Assembly (NCBI GenBank): GCA_028564705.1
Contig: JAPXFQ010002688.1
Coordinates: forward strand, 1,736,001-1,800,000
Origin: Apricaphanius iberus
Lineage: Eukaryota; Chordata; Actinopteri; Cyprinodontiformes; Aphaniidae
Direction: 5' to 3'
DNA: 64,000 nucleotides
In this document: in pieces, positions 60,201 to 64,000 of the stretch
Position numbering within the stretch: the stretch's first letter is position 1
Layout: each line of letters starts with the position of its first letter
Program-made: the position numbers and the translations under genes
Notes under the pieces: model-generated
The model's database searches: none
The model's input: only the letters and a program-made list of their open reading frames with translations
Told to the model about the DNA's origin: nothing

Positions 60201-62472
60201 GGTTATTGCTCCCATGAGACAAAGCTGATGCCACAACACTGGGGCTCAGGCTTTAAAATGTTTCCCCTTCAGGAAAAGTTCTGGAAAGTGTAAATGTGAA
60301 GTGGTTTGAAAAAAGGAAGGAAGCACAAGGGAAGCTGATTTCCGCCCCTCAACCCCCAAGCTAGAGTACACACTCTAGTAATTTTCTCTGTTCCCTCTCC
60401 ATTCCCTTGTTTTTTTAACTTCCCACTTGCATATTGCACTTCTCCAGCTCCACTCTCTTCTAAAAATGTATCCAAAAGAGGCTTCATGATAAAACCAACC
60501 CAGCTACACTTTTATTAAGAATGTTATGAGTTGGACATAAAATTGTAAGGACTGGATGAACAGTTTATAGAAAAATGTTATCTACCACATAGATAGTGGA
60601 CTAAGCAGCGGGTATTTAACCACCTAGCTCAAAGCATCCTCCATAGACAGATTTAACTTAAAAATAGGCATACAAATCTATTTATTTTGCATTTCACGTC
60701 TAATTTACGTTTTTATCCATTTTAATAATTATGGATATGCAATATTGGTTTATATTTTTTCATAAATCCAACGATGAACATGGAACATAATTTTTTTATT
60801 GAAAGAAGAGCCAAAGAAAGGCCACAAAACCTTAAAAAACAGTTGGGGGACGGTTGTACGCCGCAAAACTTATGTGTTAATTGTAGAAGTTCTCCGTTGT
60901 AAGTTATAGTTTGTGTAGCAGTGCTTATTATTTATCTTTTGAGTTATGTTGTTAGTTTTTGGTGGTTATTGTCCACACACCATGAAAATGGGGAAATTAG
61001 AGAATGACCCAGCAAGTGAAAGAGGACCACTGTATCTCTTAAAGTATGGCTACCACTCTGAGCTGTCAATCAATTCCTTCAAGTAAAATTCCACAATTAT
61101 AGAATATATGATTCCTTTTTTTTTTTTTTACATATAATTTATTTCTTTAAAAAAAGCAGATAAACTTAATTTTTCTTTGAACAGGCTCTGAATAATTTAT
61201 TATTTTTTAAAGTCTTAAAGTAGGCTACATTTTATGAAAAACAAAAACAAAACAGGTAATCCTTCCAGTCAACCAATAAAAAAAATGAAAATTAAGAAAA
61301 TAAGAAGAGAAAAAAAGTGAGGTCTTGTTTCTCTGTGTGAGTCTTCCTTCTGCTAGGCATTTAGGTTAATGTTCATGTAGTGAACTTTTAATAGCTCTGG
61401 CATGGAAGATGGTAACTATTGCACCCTTCACTGCCAGCTGCGGTCATTTATTCTGGATTACTATATTCCACTAATTTCCGCTATGAAATGTTTTCTTTAA
61501 ATGCTGGGAAACACTGACATTACAGCCGGCAATTAAAGCACTGCTCCATACATGAACTCTCAAATATCAACAAAACCGGGCTTGTTTTGGAGACTAATGT
61601 GTGGCTGATTGATTTATAAAGTGTCTATTGCAGTTTTTCTCATAGTTCACTATTTATTCAGTGCCCACAAACCACATTAGTTGGCCCTGAGCAACACAAT
61701 AAAACTACTGCTCATCGCATCCTAACATGCTCTCACTGTCATTAGGAAGATTTAAAACCTACTACAACAGTGTAATACCACCAATTACACTGAGCATGAG
61801 TCATTAGAAAACATTCATAACTTTTACTTTACAAGGAATAAAAAAGGTAAAGCCTCCAGTCAACCTATAATATTGACTTCAATAGTGGCATTTAGAATTT
61901 GGAGGGTCAAAACCTCATGGGTATATTCTGATGCACATAAATAATAAACTCTTCCTGGCTCAGGGAGCCAATCATAATGTTTTTATTTTTTTCATTGGTC
62001 AGTCATTTATAGAACTTGTTTCTTTATAGTCCCAGCTCTCTTAAACATCCCAATACCCATCTGAGCTCATAAATCAACAGGAAGAATGAACATTACATTA
62101 CTGAACAAGGCCTTAAAATACAAGCAGCTCCATACTACAGGGATACATTTCTGTTAAGGGCTAACTGACTGCTTAAAAATAAAAACTACATAAATTAGAC
62201 AACATAAATAAATGCTCTGCAAACAAGTATAACTATGCACAGTTAAAAGTTGCTTTTTATTGTTGTTTGAAAAGTTCCCAATTATTCAAAGATACCTTTC
62301 TCCCAAGAAAAACTGAATGTATTTGCTGCTCCTAAACGTAACTTTTGTGTGTGCATTTAAAGTTAATCTACTACGCCTGCAATGACTCACCACATACTGC
62401 CAGAGGAATCTCTTTCGCCAAAAGCACTATAGGATCCATCCTGCCGTCTATAAGTCAGCTGTCTCTGGTAAC
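33894..62472 (-). CDS. cpamd8: C3/PZP-like alpha-2-macroglobulin domain protein 8, 3' part (17 exons in window, 5' end outside)
   Basis: Secreted member of the complement C3/alpha-2-macroglobulin family. Exons in transcript order: 62391-62472, 59184-59340, 58092-58166, 56029-56194, 54942-55028, 54608-54744, 51655-51810, 50405-50467, 46855-47111, 46682-46769, 43995-44069, 43765-43870, 42675-42785, 42381-42593, 38602-38673, 34107-34312, 33894-34022. All phases agree and give 725 codons plus TGA. The first nine carry the thioester and CUB region ([53 protein letters not shown]), the next four MG8 ([32 protein letters not shown]). The exon at 42381-42593 encodes a Kazal domain ([14 protein letters not shown]), which within this family marks CPAMD8. 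The tail is Tyr/acid-rich, then Cys-rich (KCTEESRM to CVTCFDRK). The GCGEQ exon lies upstream, past base 64000. The last donor is inferred as GTGTGT after TGGTAT; without that splice the frame stops five codons later as WYVCF. Confidence 0.92.
34457..34504. repeat. Perfect 48-base inverted repeat
   Basis: Arms of 23 bases (34457-34479, starting AAACACTTGACATAAAC, and 34482-34504) are exact reverse complements separated by only AG. Lies in the cpamd8 intron before the penultimate exon. Confidence 0.93.
34608..35770 (-). mobile_element. LINE fragment with reverse-transcriptase 3' half
   Basis: Minus frames read [11 protein letters not shown] (catalytic YADD of reverse transcriptase), then, after a break, [40 protein letters not shown] and [17 protein letters not shown], the C-terminal block of jockey-superfamily fish LINEs (CR1/L2/Rex type). 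The 3' end is TTGCCTTGCCTT. 5'-truncated and frameshifted. The same family recurs at 47318-48502, 53465-54312 and 63544-63890. Confidence 0.88.
36690..36800. repeat. Dispersed fish repeat fragment
   Basis: CCATCCTTCCATTGTCTATAGCGTC, GCAGGGTTGCGG and GGTGAGAGGCGGGCGTACACCC are typical of a repeat common in teleosts (Pro-free, non-coding). The rest of this intron (35771-38601) holds no recognised feature. Confidence 0.5.
39430..40170 (-). mobile_element. Degraded Tc1/mariner element in a cpamd8 intron
   Basis: GGTACACTGAAAAAGTATTGATGC at the left and ACAGCATAATCCTGCCACCACC (antisense of the GGGSIML stretch of transposase) place it as a decayed minus-strand Tc1 copy. Confidence 0.55.
40190..41845 (-). 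mobile_element. Tc1/mariner element with another element nested inside
   Basis: Left part (CACTGTTGCTGGTATTTTGGCC, GAGATCTGGAGACTGGCTAGG, CATATGACATTCTCCCAATC) and right part (GTTTGAGGTTGTCGACAGG, GGTGACCAAATACTTATTTTCC, CTGACTAAATACTTGTTTTGCCCCC) are the two ends of one common fish Tc1 lineage, minus orientation. The central transposase region is gone and a MITE occupies its place. Confidence 0.8.
40800..41397. mobile_element. MITE nested in the Tc1 element
   Basis: Inverted ends TTTACACGACAACG and CGTTGTCGTGTGAA match at 13 of 14 positions. Tc1-like sequence stops just before (about 40784) and resumes just after (about 41413), so this element inserted second. The outer limits may extend about ten bases on each side. 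Non-coding. Confidence 0.75.
42896..43714. mobile_element. Non-autonomous inverted-repeat element in a cpamd8 intron
   Basis: Left end CCTGGGGTCTCATTTAT and reverse complement of right end CCAGGGGTCTCATTTGT match at 15 of 17 positions. No open frame. The target duplication is unclear, so the superfamily is not assigned. It contains a long hairpin at 43438-43500. Confidence 0.72.
43438..43500. repeat. Long near-perfect hairpin
   Basis: The left arm AAGCTACACTTTCAGACTTC continues GTGTGAG; the right arm, read in reverse complement, is AAGCTACACTTTCAGACTTC then ATGTGTGAG. Loop TGCGAAG. The arms differ only by a two-base indel/substitution. Confidence 0.9.
44070..46681. other. cpamd8 intron, no feature seen
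   Basis: No exon or recognised repeat family apart from a short GT-rich tract near 45935-45960. Confidence 0.45.
47318..48502 (+). mobile_element. LINE fragment (same family as 34608-35770)
   Basis: Plus frame starts with [16 protein letters not shown], the PQG box of reverse transcriptase, then CAGATGACACTCAGCTTTAC (ADDTQLY). Further on come CTGGTTTATATATTCAATAAATGGC and GAGAAGCAGCTTTCAGTTTC of the C-terminal block. 3' end TGTCTTGCCTT. Many stops. Confidence 0.85.
48514..48521. repeat. Target-site duplication, left copy (ATGTACTG)
   Basis: Matches 7 of 8 bases of 49186-49193 (ATATACTG) across the element. Confidence 0.6.
48522..49185. mobile_element. Non-autonomous hAT-like element
   Basis: Left TAAGAATGTCC and reverse complement of the right end TAGGGATGTCC match at 9 of 11 positions, followed on both sides by GATCAG/GATCGG-rich subterminal sequence. 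Eight-base flanking duplication with one mismatch supports hAT. No open frame. Confidence 0.68.
49190..49800 (-). mobile_element. Degraded Tc1/mariner element
   Basis: CACAACATGATACTGCCAATGCAG and GGGGATGGTGTGTTCAGGG are antisense of the Tc1 transposase middle region. Highly decayed. Confidence 0.5.
50889..51190. mobile_element. Internally deleted Tc1 element
   Basis: Left end CAGTACAGACCAAAAGTTTGGACACACCTTCTCATTC is the terminus of an abundant fish Tc1 family; the part from about 50975 (AAAGGGCCAACAAGTACTAAG, CAAAGGGTGGCTACTTTTAGG) is from both inner sides. The middle is deleted and the right terminus is replaced by a TA microsatellite. Confidence 0.75.
51198..51278. repeat. (TA)n-(GT)n compound microsatellite
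   Basis: About 33 TA units with one C interruption, then (GT)7. Confidence 0.93.
51279..51556. repeat. GTGGGGACC-type fish repeat with telomere-like tracts
   Basis: Three TGTGGGGACC/AGTGGGGACC units, then a stretch of GGTTAGG/GGGTTAGG/GGGTAAGG words, then AGTCCCCACAAGACATAG, the inverse of the left end. It is flanked by GT microsatellites on both sides and lies about 100 bases from a cpamd8 exon. Confidence 0.7.
51561..51610. repeat. (GT)n microsatellite
   Basis: GT repeats with CT and AT interruptions, 45 bases from the donor of the cpamd8 exon at 51655-51810. Confidence 0.9.
52190..52520 (+). mobile_element. 3' remnant of a Tc1/mariner element
   Basis: GAGTTGTTTTGCAAAGAAGAGTAGGCAAAAG followed by CAACAAAGTATTGATTCAGCGG matches the transposase C-terminus and terminal repeat of a common fish Tc1 lineage. 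Confidence 0.65.
52845..53087 (-). mobile_element. tRNA-derived SINE, second copy
   Basis: Reverse orientation of the SINE at 10628. On the minus strand it has the A-box-like TGGCTCAGTGG (complement of 53061-53071) and B-box-like GGTTCGATTCG (complement of 53018-53028), and the tail AGCGCTATATAAGTTCAGCCC at its low-coordinate end. Confidence 0.88.
53228..53400. repeat. (GGTA)n and retroelement-tail fragment
   Basis: Five GGTA units followed by AAACTTTATTAAACCCAAAGGGAAAT, a motif seen at the 3' ends of fish RTE/Rex-type retroelements. Confidence 0.5.
53465..54312 (+). mobile_element. LINE fragment with internal deletion
   Basis: Begins with a reverse-transcriptase frame reading [20 protein letters not shown] and YRPISNLPF. 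It then jumps near 53670-53700 to the C-terminal part (GTCTGCCTAAAAAGTCAATCAGACAGCTGC and GAGAAGCAGCTGTCATTTTCTATGC) and ends AAATAAAATTGCCTTGCCTT. Same family as 34608-35770. Confidence 0.85.
56195..58091. other. cpamd8 intron with unexplained open frames
   Basis: No repeat family recognised. From 57470 to 57895 both strands stay open for 100-120 codons, without splice or family support. Confidence 0.35.
58310..58386. repeat. (GGAT)n microsatellite
   Basis: Tetranucleotide run with a CGGACGG interruption; makes spurious WMDG-repeat open frames. Confidence 0.95.
58618..58669. repeat. Hairpin plus adjoining palindrome
   Basis: Perfect 15-base arms CCAACACAAACACAC (58618-58632) and GTGTGTTTGTGTTGG (58640-58654) with a 7-base loop. 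They are followed, sharing one base, by the 16-base palindrome GTGAGGATATCCTCAC (58654-58669). Confidence 0.9.
59341..62390. other. cpamd8 intron between thioester-domain exons
   Basis: 59450-60000 is GC-richer and unusually open on the minus strand; origin unknown. 60500-61300 is AT-rich. 61330-62100 is unique-looking sequence without repeat signatures. No exon seen. Confidence 0.35.
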
Positions 62473-63540
62473 CTGGATGACAACAGAGAGAACATTTATT
62501 GTGAAGAAGAGACTATACCTGTGACAAAAAAAAAACAACAAAAAATAAATGAAAAAAATGAAAAACAGAAAATAAGTACAAAAATGTTAGATAATCTATT
62601 AACAATATTATTAAAAAAACAAATCAGTTTGACTTTAGAGGATTGAGCAACACAACCAAGAACCAACAACATCCTATGTGAAGTAATATTCACCATTTGT
62701 TGCTGTTTATAAAAATCGTCTGGAAACGTGTTTACTATATATAAAAATAAGTAAAAATGTATGAATATCTTAAATATGAGCCACAAATGAAAATTTATGT
62801 TATTGGCACTTTAAAAATAATGATGTAATTGCAAAGATATTTCAATGCTAAACTTTTGTATGACAGGGGTGTGTAATAAATAACTCTTGTAGTTTCCTTT
62901 GCAACTTTTATTGTTTTATTGTCATGATATTGATAAACTATTACTGATCTTAATAAAATAAAAAGCAAAAAGAAAATTAGTTAGAAAGTGTTAGTAAGAC
63001 TAAGTGATGGAATTTATGATTTGTAATCCAAAATGCAATGATTAGTTAATTTATTAAAAAGAAAAAAAGATGTGTTCCGAATTCAGCATCTACATTCAAA
63101 AACAAAATTCTAACACAGGTTCAAAATTAGAATATCATGAAAACATTTATATTGTCACATATTTCAGAAAGTGAAACTCATGAAATAAATCTAATACATA
63201 GAGATTTAATACACAGAGAATTTTGATAATTATAGATTACATATTATAAAAAGGTACCGTTTTGTGTTTCAGAAAAGTTGAATATTTAAAAAAAAATATT
63301 GGAAACTCATGGTGTTACACCGTAATCTAAAAACCTAACACTTTATTAACCCTAATCTAAACACCCAAAAACCTTATTAACTCAACATCATGAACATCTG
63401 AAAATGTTTCCTGAGTCTCTAAACAGTCTCTCAGTCTGGGTCAGTGGGCTACACAAGGAAGACTTAACTAGACTAGGAAGGGAAGTGTGCATCAGGGTAA
63501 CGCAGCTCCAGATGAAAGTAAAGTTTGTATTTCATTTAGT
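62473..63540. other. cpamd8 intron, AT-rich
   Basis: No exon or recognised repeat. The thioester exon expected upstream is not here. Confidence 0.5.
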
Positions 63541-63543
63541 ATT

Positions 63544-63890
63544 AAGGCAAGGCAATGCAAAATTATTTATATAAGACACTTTTAGTAACAATGCAAATCA
63601 AGGTGTTTTTGGTGATTAGGGGAAGCAATAAACACACCAATAAACTACAATAAAAACATAAAATACAACATCAGAAACATAACAATAAAACATGCTATAG
63701 TTATGAGATTCCAACTATTATCAATCAAATGATCAAATGCATGTCTAAGATGATGGTTTTTAGCTTTAATTTAAAGGAACTCAGTGTGTTTCAGCAGATT
63801 TGCAGTGGTCTTGAAGTTTGTTGCAGATAAGGGGAGTATTAAAACTGAAAGCTGCTTTTCTGTGTTTGATGACAAGGTCCTAGAGTCTAG
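63544..63890 (-). mobile_element. LINE 3' fragment (same family as 34608-35770)
   Basis: Reads, on the minus strand, AAACACAGAAAAGCAGCTTTCAGTTT, then the 3' end TTGCATTGCCTTGCCTT; short and 5'-truncated. Confidence 0.7.
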
Positions 63891-64000
63891 ACAAACATTA
63901 CATATGCACATGTTGTTGGTTAGAACAGATGGCACATATATTACATCCATCTAGACAATAATTCAGATTACCTAAAAGCCACTATCCAAGTCACCAGGGC

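Noticed and set aside
62496..62786. 96-codon minus frame near the first cpamd8 exon of the window
   Set aside because: Phe/Lys-rich translation of AT-rich intron; not the thioester exon, as it lacks GCGEQ or flanking conserved motifs.

Overview
The window is vertebrate nuclear DNA, almost certainly from a teleost fish. Genes are split into short exons with GT..AG introns. The introns and spacers are AT-rich and crowded with decayed Tc1/mariner elements, hAT-type and other short inverted-repeat elements, a tRNA-derived SINE family, one LINE family and long microsatellites. Four protein-coding genes can be rebuilt exon by exon with consistent splice phases. The species cannot be named from this sequence.

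Layout. (1) 1.1-20.1 kb, minus strand: shc2, a Shc-family phosphotyrosine adaptor (PTB, CH1, SH2), complete in 12 coding exons, 716 codons. (2) 25.2-28.3 kb, plus strand: a complete three-exon Cks1/Cks2 gene (76 aa), head-to-head with shc2, with a CCAAT box, an E-box and a CHR-like TTTGAA just upstream. (3) 28.8-30.6 kb, minus strand: odf3l2 (ODF3-like/CIMAP family, PGP repeats), five-part PGP protein in four coding exons, tail-to-tail with the cks gene so closely that the two mRNA 3' ends probably overlap. (4) 33.9-62.5 kb, minus strand: the 3' part of cpamd8, a complement C3/alpha-2-macroglobulin-family secreted protein. It runs from the middle of the thioester domain through the CUB/MG8 region to a Kazal domain and a Tyr/acid-rich, Cys-rich tail. 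The thioester exon and everything N-terminal lie beyond base 64000.

Context. In human, SHC2 and ODF3L2 are neighbours on 19p13.3, SHC1 sits beside CKS1B on 1q21, and SHC3 sits beside CKS2 on 9q22. The divergent shc2-cks pair here fits an ancient SHC-CKS linkage that was copied in the vertebrate genome duplications; the 19p13 copy appears to have kept its cks member in this fish. The four genes do not form a pathway: an adaptor, a CDK subunit, a microtubule/sperm-tail protein and a secreted thioester-family protein share a neighbourhood.

Most non-genic sequence is mobile-element debris. No new enzyme system, CRISPR array or operon is present. The points most worth a second look are the SHC-CKS synteny, a furin-like RKRR in cpamd8 at the place where C4 is cut into its alpha and gamma chains, the predicted Tyr P1 of the Kazal loop, the shared 3' tails of the SINE and LINE families, and several clean inverted-repeat structures.
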